From Rhodococcus sp. (in: high G+C Gram-positive bacteria) (lineage in GTDB: Bacteria > Actinomycetota > Actinomycetes > Mycobacteriales > Mycobacteriaceae): a stretch of 40,323 bases of DNA. Positions 25,263 through 33,961 of this stretch are shown one piece after another. The DNA lies in NCBI GenBank assembly GCA_004211695.1, contig SEEV01000018.1:1-40323 (forward strand). Direction: 5' to 3'. Within the stretch, counting starts at the first letter, position 1. Every line of letters starts with the position of its first letter. The notes under the pieces are model-generated. The model made no database searches. It worked only from the letters and a program-made list of their open reading frames with translations, and had not been told where the DNA came from. A program made the translations under genes and the position numbers.

Positions 25263-25634
25263 TCAGCGCTCCTGTTCGCTGGGTGCGATCGAACCGAGGA
25301 ACCGGTCACGGTCGACGATGGCCCGGTCGATCTCGCCCGCCGCGACAACGGTCCCCGAGCTGTCGACAGCCCGCACTGCGAAGGTGAGCCGGCGGCCGAC
25401 AGCGGCTGCCGGCGGCTCGGCGTCGATCTCGACGCCGGCACCGACGGGCGTCGGGACGCGGTGCTCGATTCGTATGGCCGTTCCGACCGTCGTCTGTCCC
25501 GCCCCGATGAACGGTGCAGCGCAGACGACGGTGACCGCCTCCATCCACGCAATCAGTCGTGGGGTCGCCAGCACCGGAACGTCACCGCTGCCCAGCGCGG
25601 TCGCGGTATCGGCCTCGGCTACCTCATAGCGCAC
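25263..25634 (-). CDS. Thioesterase-family protein (FlK-like hotdog)
   Basis: This 123-residue hotdog-fold protein resembles the FlK group (fluoroacetyl-CoA thioesterase relatives). The characteristic segment is VPVLATPRLIAWMEAVTVV, followed by TTVGTAIRIEHRVPTPVGAGVEI and VDSSGTVVAAGEIDRAIVDRDRFL. In FlK, Thr42, Glu50 and His76 are catalytic. Here Thr (ATPR), Glu (WMEA) and His (IEHR) stand at matching places, so activity on a short acyl-CoA is plausible. The only reasonable start is GTG 25634, with a poor ribosome-binding site. It follows the helicase gene by 92 bp on the same strand. Confidence 0.82.
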   Translation of the reverse strand: MRYEVAEADTATALGSGDVPVLATPRLIAWMEAVTVVCAAPFIGAGQTTVGTAIRIEHRVPTPVGAGVEIDAEPPAAAVGRRLTFAVRAVDSSGTVVAAGEIDRAIVDRDRFLGSIAPSEQER

Positions 25635-25726
25635 CGTGACAACTGTACGCCGGGGGCGCCGCGCGTCCGGTCGATTCGGTGTGATGTGCGGGATGTCGCG
25701 CTCGCCCACCCGACGTGCGCGCTCCC

Positions 25727-27859
25727 TTACGTGAGGATGACGAGTTGCCGGGTCGCGCGGGTCATCGCGACATAACGGTCGACGGCTCCTTCGATGCAGT
25801 CTCCGAACGACTCCGGATCGACGAGGACGACGAGGTCGAACTCGAGGCCCTTCGACAGTTCCGGGGTCGACGACCGGATGCGGGACGTCGGCTGGAACGT
25901 CGGATCCCCGATGACGCAGGCGACTCCGTCGGAGTTCGATTCGACCCAGGCGTCGAGGATCGAGTGCAGATCCGACGCAGATCCGTGTACGACGGGGATG
26001 CCGCTGCGGCGGATGGAGGTCGGCACGTTGGCGTCCGGGAGTGCGGCCCGGATGACCGGCTCCGCTTCCGTCATGATCTCTTCCGGAGTCCGGTAGTTGA
26101 TGCTCAGGGCGGCCAGGTCGATCCGGTCGAACCCGATCCGCCCGAGCCGTTCCTTCCATGACTGCGTGAATCCGTGCCGTGCCTGGGCGCGGTCCCCGAC
26201 GATGGTGAAACTCCGGGACGGGCAACGGAGCAACAGCATCTGCCACTCCGCGTCCGTGAGTTCCTGAGCCTCGTCCACCACGATGTGCGCGAACGGCCCG
26301 GCGAGCAGGTCCGGGGCGACGCTCGGCAGGGCGGACTCATCGACCAGGGTCTCCTGCAGGTCCTGGCCACGCAGCATCGACATCACCAGCAACTCGGAGT
26401 CGTCGGCCGCGATCAGGTCGTCGACGACACTGCTCATACGCGCGCGTTCGGCCGCAACGGACGCGTTGTAACGCCGTTGACGACGGGACGCCTCCGGGTC
26501 TCCGAGCCGCTGCCGTGCCGCGTCCAGAAGCGGCAGGTCGGACACGGTCCAGTCCTGAGCGTCCGCACGCTGTAGTTTCCGGACCTCGTCCGGGCTGAGC
26601 CAGGGCGCACACTTGCGGAGATAGGCGGGCACCGACCACAGGTCGGCGACGAGGTCGGCAGCTTCGATCATCGTCCACGCGTTGTCGAGGATCGTGCGCA
26701 ATTCGTCGTTCTGCAGCAACGACTTCCGGAGCTGGGCCGGCGGAGCATCACCGTCGTACTTGTCCATCAGGATCGTGAGCAGCAGCTCCCAGACCTGCTC
26801 ACGCGCTTCGTTGTGCGGAGTACCGGGTTCCGGTGCTTCGAACGCCTCGGCCCAGTCGTCGGGGCTCAGCCAGATGTCGGACCAGTCGGTCGCGACCGTC
26901 ATCCCCTTCGTGGGTGGCTCCTCGTAGAACTTGACGGCCGCTTCGATCGCCTTCACCAGATCCCCCGACGACTTCAGGCGAGCCACGTCCAGGTCGGATT
27001 CGACCTTCGCTGTGGAACCCTCGGCCACGAGGTCCCGCAGGGTGCAGAGCTGCACGCCCTCCTCGCCGAGGCTGGGCAGGACATCGGCGACGTAGGTCAG
27101 GTAGGGCTCGTGCGGGCCGACAAACAGCACGCCGTGACGGAGTCGAGGGTCGGAATAGAGCAGGTACGCGGCGCGGTGTAGCGCGACGACCGTCTTGCCT
27201 GTGCCCGGGCCACCGTCGACGACGAGGGCGCCGCTGGATCCCGCGCGGATGATGGCGTCCTGATCGGCCTGGATGGTGCCGAGTACGTCCCGCATCCGGG
27301 CCGACCGGTTGGTGCCCAGGCTGGCGATGAAGGCGGACTGGTCGTCGAGCGCGGCGTTCCCTTCCATCTCGTCCGACGTGAACACCTCGTCCCAATAGTC
27401 GCCGACCCGCCCGCCGGTCCAGCGGTACCGGCGACGGCGCGTCAGTCCCATCGGGTTGGCGTGGGTCGCCCCGAAGAATGGCTCGGCCGCGGGGGAGCGC
27501 CAGTCGACCAGCAGCTGATTGCCCGCGCTGTCCATGAGGCCGAGACGTCCGACGTACACGGGCTCGGGGTTCTCTGCGGTGACGATGTGGCCGAGGCACA
27601 GGTCCAAGCCGAAGCGACGCAGGGCGCGCAGTTCCGAGGTCAGCTGGTGGACCATCATGTCCCGCTCCAGCGCCTCCTGGCCCAGGCGGCGGGGTGCCTG
27701 GCGTTCGGTGTCGATGCGGTTCGACAGGTCGGCCATAGCCTTTTCGAGGCTGTCCGCGATCGAGAAGAAATGCCGCTCGTCGCCCGCGATCAGTGTCGGG
27801 TCCGCCTTGGGCGCGAGGTGGTCGGGAAGGTCGAACACGCTGGTGGTCAGGGGGCTCAC
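25727..27859 (-). CDS. helR: RNA polymerase recycling motor ATPase HelR
   Basis: This 710-residue superfamily 1 helicase-like ATPase is of the HelD/HelR group. The Walker A GGPGTGKT lies at about 216-223, the Walker B is HIVVDEAQELT, motif III-like residues are TIVGDRAQ, and the end is VDRYVAMTRATRQLVI. The coiled N-terminal arm (1-90) and the insert between the ATPase lobes are as in HelR. HelR binds RNA polymerase, displaces rifamycins from it and helps recycle stalled enzyme, giving resistance. The start overlaps the glycosyltransferase stop by 4 bp. The operon is preceded by a rifamycin-associated element, which strongly supports HelR over a generic UvrD-like helicase. Confidence 0.92.
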   Translation of the reverse strand: MSPLTTSVFDLPDHLAPKADPTLIAGDERHFFSIADSLEKAMADLSNRIDTERQAPRRLGQEALERDMMVHQLTSELRALRRFGLDLCLGHIVTAENPEPVYVGRLGLMDSAGNQLLVDWRSPAAEPFFGATHANPMGLTRRRRYRWTGGRVGDYWDEVFTSDEMEGNAALDDQSAFIASLGTNRSARMRDVLGTIQADQDAIIRAGSSGALVVDGGPGTGKTVVALHRAAYLLYSDPRLRHGVLFVGPHEPYLTYVADVLPSLGEEGVQLCTLRDLVAEGSTAKVESDLDVARLKSSGDLVKAIEAAVKFYEEPPTKGMTVATDWSDIWLSPDDWAEAFEAPEPGTPHNEAREQVWELLLTILMDKYDGDAPPAQLRKSLLQNDELRTILDNAWTMIEAADLVADLWSVPAYLRKCAPWLSPDEVRKLQRADAQDWTVSDLPLLDAARQRLGDPEASRRQRRYNASVAAERARMSSVVDDLIAADDSELLVMSMLRGQDLQETLVDESALPSVAPDLLAGPFAHIVVDEAQELTDAEWQMLLLRCPSRSFTIVGDRAQARHGFTQSWKERLGRIGFDRIDLAALSINYRTPEEIMTEAEPVIRAALPDANVPTSIRRSGIPVVHGSASDLHSILDAWVESNSDGVACVIGDPTFQPTSRIRSSTPELSKGLEFDLVVLVDPESFGDCIEGAVDRYVAMTRATRQLVILT

Positions 27860-29133
27860 GGCAACAACTCCGATCTGAGGTTCGTGATGGTGGATCCAGA
27901 TTCTCGGCTGGTTGCGTCGAGCAGCAGCTTCGCGGCCACCATCGCCCCGTCGGTGCGGATCGCGGCGGCCACGGCGATCGCTCGTGCGCGGGTCTCAGCG
28001 GTCAGCGTCGCCCCGAGTGCGGCCGACAGGGACTCGAAGGTCGGAGTCGGACCGTCGTGCGCGGTGCCGATGCCCAGCTCGGCCACCCGGCCGGCCCAAT
28101 ACGGCTGGTCCACCGCCTGGGGTATCACCACCTGCGGCGCGCCGGCCCGGGTGGCCGTCGTCGTGGTGCCCGCGCCGCCGTGGTGCACGACCGCCGCCAC
28201 CCGGGCGAACAGTGCCTGCTGGTTGACCTCGCCGACGACGAAGCAGTCGTCCCGGTCGTCGATCAGGGCCAGGTCGGCCCAGCCGCGGGAGACGAGTGCG
28301 CGGTTGCCCTGCGCCCGGATCACCTCGACGGCCACCTGGGCGACGTCCGTCGATGCGCGCATGGGCATGCTGCCGAAGCCCACGTAGACCGGCGGTGTTC
28401 CGGCGTCCAGGAACGCCACCAGGTCGTCCGGGAGCGGGCGTTCGTCCGGCAGGATCCACGCACCGGTCTGCACGACGTCGAGGTCCGCCGGCTTCTGCCA
28501 CAGATCCAGGGCCGGGTCCGTCGCCAGCCACGGCTGCTCGCCGATGACGTAGTCGCGGACGTTGTCCACCGGAGGCAGGCCGATCGACGCCCGGTGAGTG
28601 TCGAGCGCCTCGCCGAACAGCGCGTCGATGCTCTGGGAGTCCAGGTCCCACAGCACCCGGTTGTCGGTCACCTCCGGCGGGAACGGCCGGCCCGGATAGG
28701 CCAGTGGCGGGTGGTAGGGCGACGGCAGGGTGAGCTGCTGGAAGGTCGCGTACACGTAGCGGATACCGAGCTTCTCGGCCACCGAACGTGCGCCGGCCGC
28801 AGCGGGCATCACGCCGGTCGCCACCAGTGCGTCACATCCCTCGGCCGCGGCGTTGATCGCGGCGAACTGGCTGGCGATCAATTCGGATGCTCGCCGGGGC
28901 AGGTCCGTCGACGACGGCGCCGCCGCGGTGGTCAGCGCGCGCGCCGACTGGCCGAAGGGCACCATCGGCACGCCCACCCCGGCGAGCCGCTGCGCGAAAT
29001 CCTCGTCCGGGGGTGCGCACACCTGCACCTCGGCGCCGAGTTCCCGCAACGCCACCGCCAGACCCACCAGCGGTTCGACGTCTCCGCGCGACCCGTACGT
29101 CGACAACAACACACGCAATTCGTGTACTCCCAT
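27856..29133 (-). CDS. rgt: Glycosyltransferase, probable rifamycin glycosyltransferase
   Basis: This 425-residue GT-B fold enzyme belongs to family GT1, the macrolide/glycopeptide/rifamycin glycosyltransferases. The acceptor half starts RVLLSTYGSRGDVEPLVGLAVALRELGAEV. The donor half contains PVYVGFGSMPMR and the sugar-nucleotide motif VVHHGGAGTTTTATRAGAPQVVIPQAVDQPYWA. It would transfer a sugar from a nucleotide donor to a small molecule in the cytoplasm. The assignment to rifamycin inactivation rests on the rifamycin-associated element 44 bp upstream and on the coupled helR gene. Without these it would be called only a natural-product glycosyltransferase. ATG 29133 begins the normal family N-terminus, with a weak ribosome-binding site. 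Confidence 0.85.
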   Translation of the reverse strand: MGVHELRVLLSTYGSRGDVEPLVGLAVALRELGAEVQVCAPPDEDFAQRLAGVGVPMVPFGQSARALTTAAAPSSTDLPRRASELIASQFAAINAAAEGCDALVATGVMPAAAGARSVAEKLGIRYVYATFQQLTLPSPYHPPLAYPGRPFPPEVTDNRVLWDLDSQSIDALFGEALDTHRASIGLPPVDNVRDYVIGEQPWLATDPALDLWQKPADLDVVQTGAWILPDERPLPDDLVAFLDAGTPPVYVGFGSMPMRASTDVAQVAVEVIRAQGNRALVSRGWADLALIDDRDDCFVVGEVNQQALFARVAAVVHHGGAGTTTTATRAGAPQVVIPQAVDQPYWAGRVAELGIGTAHDGPTPTFESLSAALGATLTAETRARAIAVAAAIRTDGAMVAAKLLLDATSRESGSTITNLRSELLP

Positions 29134-29176
29134 TCGTCGGTTCCGGCTTCGGTCCGACGATTCTGCGGCACGACCC

Positions 29177-29208
29177 GGGCCTTGCCGCAAGACCCCCTGT
29201 GCGCTATA
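29177..29208 (-). promoter_or_regulatory. Rifamycin-associated element and promoter of rgt-helR
   Basis: GGGCCTTGCCGCAAGACCC (29177-29195) is a 19-bp inverted repeat with perfect CTTGC/GCAAG and GGG/CCC arms. It matches my recollection of the rifamycin-associated element (RAE) found upstream of rifamycin-inactivating genes in actinomycetes. Just upstream in the gene direction lies TATAGC (29203-29208), a good -10 box; the -35 box is poor. The element would lie just downstream of the -10 box. The remainder of 29209-29493 shows no gene. Confidence 0.85.
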
Positions 29209-29493
29209 AATTGAAAATGGAAGAGGTTGTACTTCGCTTCCTTCATCGTCCGATATGGACGGAAACTTCCTTGCAAGCGACGAGACGCCCCATGTGGCGG
29301 TCGAGGCGTGAATCACGGACGCGCCGCCTCGAGTAAAGCCCCGTTGACTCGACAGATGCAAGATTACGTAGCACGCGCTGTTGATACGAATGAACCGCGA
29401 AAAGGCGGTGAAGAATTCACCACCCGAACGCAATTCGCGCTGTCGACGCCGGCCGCCCCTGAGGAAGGCGGTGGCACGAGCACAGATGGGTGT

Positions 29494-29535
29494 GTTCGTC
29501 CTGGCGCACCGAGGATTTCGGGCGCCAGGACGAAC
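29494..29535 (-). terminator. Long hairpin terminator of the monooxygenase operon
   Basis: A 14-bp perfect stem (GTTCGTCCTGGCGC and its complement) continues, after a single unpaired A, into a 4-bp inner stem CCGA/TCGG with a 5-nt loop. It lies 40 bp past the stop of the leftward monooxygenase gene. Confidence 0.8.
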
Positions 29536-29575
29536 TCGTTGTTGCTGCCTACAGCTGGTGGTTGTGACGGCGCGG

Positions 29576-30775
29576 TTACACCATCCGGCGGTTGTCGTCG
29601 GTTTGGAGGCCGAGGATGAACTCGGCGTGGCTTTCGAAGCCCGCCTCGCCCATCACTCCGTGAGCGGAGATGGTGTTCAGGTCGCGGAGGAGTTTCGACA
29701 GGATGCTGTCCTCGAGGATTGCGCCGGCGCCGGCGTGCCGGAAGGCGCGGGTGACCACCTCCACCGAGGTTTTCGCGGCAAGTGAGGCGGCGGTCTGCAT
29801 CTGGTCGAGCAAGGGGAGTTGGACCCGGCCGCAGGCGTCGACAACGTCGTTGACCTGGTGCAGGGTGTCAATGCACAGGCTGCGGGCGGCGCGGATGCGG
29901 GCGTCGAGTTCGCCGAGCTCGCGTCGGAACCAGGTGAGTTCGGTGAGGGCGGGGGGTTGTTGCAGGTTGATGCGTCCACCGCGCCGGATCTTCGGTGCGG
30001 CGGTGATGATTTCGTCGAGGGCGCGACGGGCGGCGCCGAGGACCATGCCGGGATGCATCTGCAGTACGAACGGCACCATGCCGAGGCGGGACAGGGCGGT
30101 ATCGGTGCGCCGGCCCTCGCCGAGGGGGTCGTAGATCATGTCGTCGGGGACGAAGACCTGCTCGGCTCTGAAGCTGCTGCTGCCGGTGCCGCGCATGCCC
30201 AGGACTCGCCAGTCGTCGAGGACATCGATCTCGGCGCGGGGCAGAAGCGCTGCTCGGCGAACGGTCTGACCGTCCTCGTGGTCGATGAGGAAGGTGGCGG
30301 TGACGTAGTCGGCGTGGTGCAGGCCGCTGACGAAGTCCCAGCGGCCGCTCATCACGTACCCGCCGTCGACCCTCGTTGCCGTGCCGGGTTTGAGGGAGCC
30401 GGCCTTGAGAGCGATGCCCGAGGCGAAGATCTTCCGGGCGGTGTCGTCGCTGACGACGGTGGCGAGTTCGCCAGCACCTTCGAGGAGGATGGTCGCGGTC
30501 CAGGCGGTGGCGGGGTCGATGTGGCCGATCTTCTCGATCACCTCGAACGCGGTCACCGCATCGACGACGTTGCCACCGAGATCGTCGGGAGTCATGATGC
30601 CGAGGACCCCGGAATCGCGAAGGGCATTGATGGCGCGGTCGCTCAGTCGGCGTCCCGCCTCGGATTCGGCAGCGCCGGCGGCGAGTTCGTCGCGGATGGC
30701 GTCGACGGCGGCAAGTGCGGTCGCGCGGCGGTCGACACGGGCGAGCGGCCAAGCACTCGGGGCGGTGATGGTCAT
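29576..30775 (-). CDS. Flavin-dependent monooxygenase, acyl-CoA dehydrogenase fold (HsaA/DszC type)
   Basis: This 399-residue protein has the acyl-CoA dehydrogenase fold of group D two-component flavin monooxygenases, such as HsaA and DszC. These hydroxylate aromatics using reduced flavin supplied by a separate reductase. Landmarks are IMTPDDLGGNVVDAVTAFEVIEKIG, GGYVMSGRWDFVSGLHHADY, RVLGMRGTGSSSF and the C-terminal AFRHAGAGAILEDSILSKLLRDLN. No EGTSEIQ-type catalytic Glu is present, which separates it from true dehydrogenases. The flavin reductase gene lies 49 bp upstream, the expected partner. ATG 30775 has AAGGAACC upstream. The substrate is unknown; an aromatic compound is likely because an extradiol dioxygenase lies in the same cluster. 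Confidence 0.9.
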   Translation of the reverse strand: MTITAPSAWPLARVDRRATALAAVDAIRDELAAGAAESEAGRRLSDRAINALRDSGVLGIMTPDDLGGNVVDAVTAFEVIEKIGHIDPATAWTATILLEGAGELATVVSDDTARKIFASGIALKAGSLKPGTATRVDGGYVMSGRWDFVSGLHHADYVTATFLIDHEDGQTVRRAALLPRAEIDVLDDWRVLGMRGTGSSSFRAEQVFVPDDMIYDPLGEGRRTDTALSRLGMVPFVLQMHPGMVLGAARRALDEIITAAPKIRRGGRINLQQPPALTELTWFRRELGELDARIRAARSLCIDTLHQVNDVVDACGRVQLPLLDQMQTAASLAAKTSVEVVTRAFRHAGAGAILEDSILSKLLRDLNTISAHGVMGEAGFESHAEFILGLQTDDNRRMV

Positions 30776-30824
30776 GGTGGCGGGTTCCTTTTCAGCTGGT
30801 GGTCGGGTCGGAAGATCCGAGAAT

Positions 30825-31352
30825 TTACATTCGGACCGGGGTTGGCAGGGGGGTGTGGATCCCGAACCGGCGATTGCGGTAGGCGAGGGTTTGGGTGGGT
30901 TGCTGCTCGAGCGTGACCACGTTTCCGAGGACTATGACGTGGTCGCCGCCACCGACGATCCGGGCGACGTCGCAGCCGAGCCAGCCTGGGACGTCGAGCA
31001 GGCGCGGCAGTCCGGTTTCGGGATGCCAGGGTGTGTGAGCGAACTTGTCGATGCCGCCGGTGGCGAAGTTGAGCGCAAGTTCCTGATCGCGTTCGCCCAG
31101 GATATTGACTCCCATCCGGCCGGTGGCGGTGATGGCGGCCAGCACCCGCGAGCGTCGGTCGAGGGCAACGGTGACCATGGGCGGGGTGAGCGACAGCGAA
31201 CTGAAGGCGCTGACCGTGGCCCCGACCGGGGTGTCCTCGTTCATCGCGGTGATCACCGTGACCGGTGAGCACAACGAGGCCATCGCATCCTTGAATGCAT
31301 CGGCGATCGACGCCGAGCAGGACGTGCCCGTGGAGTCCGTGATAATCGTCAT
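30825..31352 (-). CDS. Flavin reductase (FMN/FAD:NADH, HsaB-like)
   Basis: This 175-residue protein of the flavin reductase-like domain family supplies reduced flavin to a monooxygenase. Typical segments are MASLCSPVTVITAMNEDTPVGATVSAFSSLSLTPPMVTVALDRRS (flavin binding), MGVNILGERDQELALNFATGG, and a C-terminal IVGGGDHVIVLGNVV with the conserved GDH. ATG 31352, with GGGA upstream, is preferred over GTG 31361. It pairs with the monooxygenase gene directly downstream. It is separated from the ABC ATPase gene by 148 bp containing a hairpin, so it may have its own promoter. Confidence 0.92.
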   Translation of the reverse strand: MTIITDSTGTSCSASIADAFKDAMASLCSPVTVITAMNEDTPVGATVSAFSSLSLTPPMVTVALDRRSRVLAAITATGRMGVNILGERDQELALNFATGGIDKFAHTPWHPETGLPRLLDVPGWLGCDVARIVGGGDHVIVLGNVVTLEQQPTQTLAYRNRRFGIHTPLPTPVRM

Positions 31353-31471
31353 GATTCCCACACTTTCGTGGTCTGCTGTCGGGAGTTGTTCTGGCTCAAT
31401 CCTGCTCGGCGTCCGTTCGGTGGGGCATCCCCAGAAGTCGGCATTTGTGCCGGCACCGGGAACTGGTCACT

Positions 31472-31498
31472 GCCGCCTGCGTCACCGCAGGAGGCGGC
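31472..31498 (-). terminator. Candidate hairpin after the ABC ATPase gene
   Basis: CCTGCG-TCAC-CGCAGG (31476-31491) extends, after a 3-nt bulge, by GCCG/CGGC. It begins just past the stop of the ATPase gene. The rest of 31353-31471 shows nothing definite. Confidence 0.4.
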
Positions 31499-31500
31499 GG

Positions 31501-32334
31501 TCAGCGGCGGATCAGGCCGAGAACGTGGGCGCGGAGCTCGGCGAATGCCGGCTCGAGTTTGGTGCGTAGTTGATCTCGGGGTGCGGGCAGGGGAACGGCA
31601 ATGATCTCGGTGACTGATGTCGGGGCACCGGACAACACGATGATCCGGTCCGCCAGATAGACGGCTTCGTCGATGTCGTGGGTGACGAGGACGATGGTCA
31701 TCCTCAATTCTTCCCGCAGGCGAAGCATGAGGTCCTCGAGGTCCGCTCGGGTCTGTGCGTCGACCGACGCGAACGGTTCGTCCATCAGCAGCACCTGGGG
31801 TTGACAAGCGACCGCGCGGGCGATGGCGGCGCGTTGCTGCATGCCGCCGGACATCTGCCACGGATACAGTGACCCGGCATCGGCCAGACCGACGGCCTCG
31901 AGCGCCTGCTCGGCGAGGCGGAGCCGCTCGGCACGGTTCGAACCGCGTCGGCGCAGCGGCAGCATGACATTGCGTAGCACACTCATCCAGGGCAGCAGTG
32001 ATCGGGAGTAGTCCTGGAAGACCAGGGAAAGCCCTTTCGGGGGTGCGGTGATCTTCTGCCCGTCGAGTGCGACCACACCGGCGTCGGGGGCCAGCAACCC
32101 GGCAAGGCAGCGCAAGAGGGTGGTCTTCCCGGCGCCGGACGGTCCGACGACGGTGACGAACTCGCCCTGATGGACGTCGAATGTGACATCGGCAAGGATC
32201 TGCCGGGTGGCTGGGCCGCGGCCGTAGGATTTCGCCACCGCTCGCACGTCCAGACTGAGCGGCGTGCCGGATGTGGCACCGTGGGCCGTGCCGGCCGATG
32301 CGATGCTCGAGGTCGTGGATGTGGATGTGGTCAT
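31501..32334 (-). CDS. ABC importer ATPase (nitrate/sulfonate/taurine type)
   Basis: This 277-residue nucleotide-binding subunit is of the SsuB/TauB/NrtD group. Walker A is GPSGAGKTT, the Q-loop LVFQDYSRSLLPW, the signature MSGGMQQRAAIARA, Walker B VLLMDEPFASVD, and the H-loop LVTHDIDEAVYLAD. It powers uptake through the two permeases encoded just upstream. ATG 32334 has the near-perfect ribosome-binding site AAGGAGGT 8 bp upstream and overlaps the preceding permease stop as ATGA. Order in the transcript is binding protein, permease, permease, ATPase. The substrate is not evident; a small organic acid, sulfonate or aromatic is typical for the group. Confidence 0.94.
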   Translation of the reverse strand: MTTSTSTTSSIASAGTAHGATSGTPLSLDVRAVAKSYGRGPATRQILADVTFDVHQGEFVTVVGPSGAGKTTLLRCLAGLLAPDAGVVALDGQKITAPPKGLSLVFQDYSRSLLPWMSVLRNVMLPLRRRGSNRAERLRLAEQALEAVGLADAGSLYPWQMSGGMQQRAAIARAVACQPQVLLMDEPFASVDAQTRADLEDLMLRLREELRMTIVLVTHDIDEAVYLADRIIVLSGAPTSVTEIIAVPLPAPRDQLRTKLEPAFAELRAHVLGLIRR

Positions 32335-33125
32335 GATGCAGAACCTCCTTGCCCAGCTGTCCTGAGCCCGTGGTACCAGCGGAGTAGATATCGTTCGATG
32401 CCGCGAAATGCGATGTTGCTCGTGTAGCCGAGAATTCCGAGAAGTATCAGTGCCGACCACATTTCGGGGATGGCGAAGGTGCGCTCTGCATGCAGTTGCA
32501 CGTAGCCTATTCCGTGTGTGGAGGCGACGTATTCGCTGGCGATGATGAGCACGACGCCGAGCGCGACGCTGATCCGTGCCCCCGCCAGGATCTGTGGACT
32601 CGCACCGGGCAGGATCACCCGCAGCAGCCGGTGGTGGATCGGGATGTGGTAGCTGCGCATCATGTCTCGCACGAGTGGGTCGAGGGAACGGACCCCGTCG
32701 ATGGTGCCGAGCAGGATCGGCCAGATCGCGCCGTAGGCGATTACCGCAACCTTCATGCCGTCGCCGACGCCGATCAGCACGAGAAAGACGGGGACGAGAA
32801 CGATGCCGGGAACCGACCGCATGAACTCGAAGACCGGGAGTGCAGCGTCGTAAAGGCTTTCGCGCAAGGCGAGCACCAAACCCGCGCCTATTCCGATCAC
32901 GGTCGCGATGACAAGCCCGACCAGGAAGTTCCGCACGCTCGGAGCGGCATCGGACCCGATCCGGTCGAACAACCACATCTGCTGAAAGGTCTGCGCCACC
33001 TGCTGCAGGGGTGGGAAGTAGAAGCTGCTGCTGCGGGCGGTGGCCACCCAGACCAGGACGATCATCAGGATCGGCAGCCACAGCTCCACGGCCGCCGCGC
33101 GGACCGCACGTACGCCTTGTCTCAT
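32331..33125 (-). CDS. ABC importer permease (second of two)
   Basis: This 264-residue inner-membrane permease of the SsuC/TauC type (BPD_transp_1 fold) has about six membrane segments. The coupling loop that contacts the ATPase is the segment DMMRSYHIPIHHRLLRVILPGASPQILAGARIS near residues 150-185. The start overlaps the stop of the first permease as TGATG, and its stop overlaps the ATPase start, so all are translated together. The two permeases differ clearly in sequence, suggesting a heterodimer rather than the usual homodimer of this transporter type. Confidence 0.92.
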   Translation of the reverse strand: MRQGVRAVRAAAVELWLPILMIVLVWVATARSSSFYFPPLQQVAQTFQQMWLFDRIGSDAAPSVRNFLVGLVIATVIGIGAGLVLALRESLYDAALPVFEFMRSVPGIVLVPVFLVLIGVGDGMKVAVIAYGAIWPILLGTIDGVRSLDPLVRDMMRSYHIPIHHRLLRVILPGASPQILAGARISVALGVVLIIASEYVASTHGIGYVQLHAERTFAIPEMWSALILLGILGYTSNIAFRGIERYLLRWYHGLRTAGQGGSAS

Positions 33126-33955
33126 CACCGCACCGTCTCTCTGTTGGCCGGCGCCCACGGGAGCAGTCGCCGTTCGAGATAGAGCAGGATGACGTTCAGG
33201 CCGACCCCGAGCAGCCCCGCGACCACCAGGTAGGCAAACATCACATCGACGGCGCCGGCCTGCTGCGCCATGCCCAGAGATTTCCCTAGACCGGGTGCGG
33301 AGCCGAGGTATTCGGCGGCCGTGGTCAGCATCAGCGCGATGGCCGCCGAGATGCGCAGCCCGGTAGCGACGAACGGCAGCGCGGTCGGCAGAACCAGCCG
33401 GAGCATACGATCGGTGCGGGGCAGGCGAAGTGATCGCACGGTATCCGCGGCGACCGGGTCGACGTGCCGGACTCGGTCGATGGTGGAGGTCAGTAATGGC
33501 CAGCACGCTCCGAACACGACCAGGAGGACCTTCATCTCCATGGTCGAGCCCAGGATCAGGAGCAGCACCGGGGTGAGCTCGACGGCGGGGATGGTCCGCA
33601 GGAAGTCGATCACGAGGCGGGTGCTGCGGGTGAGGAACTGCGACGTGCCGATGAGCAGACCGACGGGGATGGCGATTGCTGCGCAGAGCAGCAGACCGAT
33701 GCCCCATCCGGTGGCCGTCTGCTCGACGGTGCGCCAGAATTCCGGGGTGGTCAGCATCTTCGCGAGCGTGAGCACGGTCCGCGTTGCGGTCGGAATCGAC
33801 GTGGCGGGGAGTGCTCCGGACTGTACCGTCAGCTGCCAGCACACCAGGGCGGCGAGGATGAAGCCCGCCCGAGCAGCTACTCGGCGGTGGAGTTGTGAGA
33901 GCTGTCGCGGAGTTGATTTCGTGGCAGCCGGTGTGGGTCGTACGAGTGTGGTCAT
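33125..33955 (-). CDS. ABC importer permease (first of two)
   Basis: This 276-residue permease belongs to the same SsuC/TauC-type family as its neighbour. Landmarks are IDFLRTIPAVELTPVLLLILG, the coupling segment DTVRSLRLPRTDRMLRLVLPTALPFVATGLRIS, and AEYLGSAPGLGKSLGMAQQ. The protein has about six hydrophobic segments and an N-terminal tail of roughly 30 residues. ATG 33955 follows the binding-protein stop by 6 bp. It would pair with the second permease and the ATPase to import the substrate delivered by the lipoprotein. Confidence 0.92.
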   Translation of the reverse strand: MTTLVRPTPAATKSTPRQLSQLHRRVAARAGFILAALVCWQLTVQSGALPATSIPTATRTVLTLAKMLTTPEFWRTVEQTATGWGIGLLLCAAIAIPVGLLIGTSQFLTRSTRLVIDFLRTIPAVELTPVLLLILGSTMEMKVLLVVFGACWPLLTSTIDRVRHVDPVAADTVRSLRLPRTDRMLRLVLPTALPFVATGLRISAAIALMLTTAAEYLGSAPGLGKSLGMAQQAGAVDVMFAYLVVAGLLGVGLNVILLYLERRLLPWAPANRETVR

Positions 33956-33961
33956 GATCGC

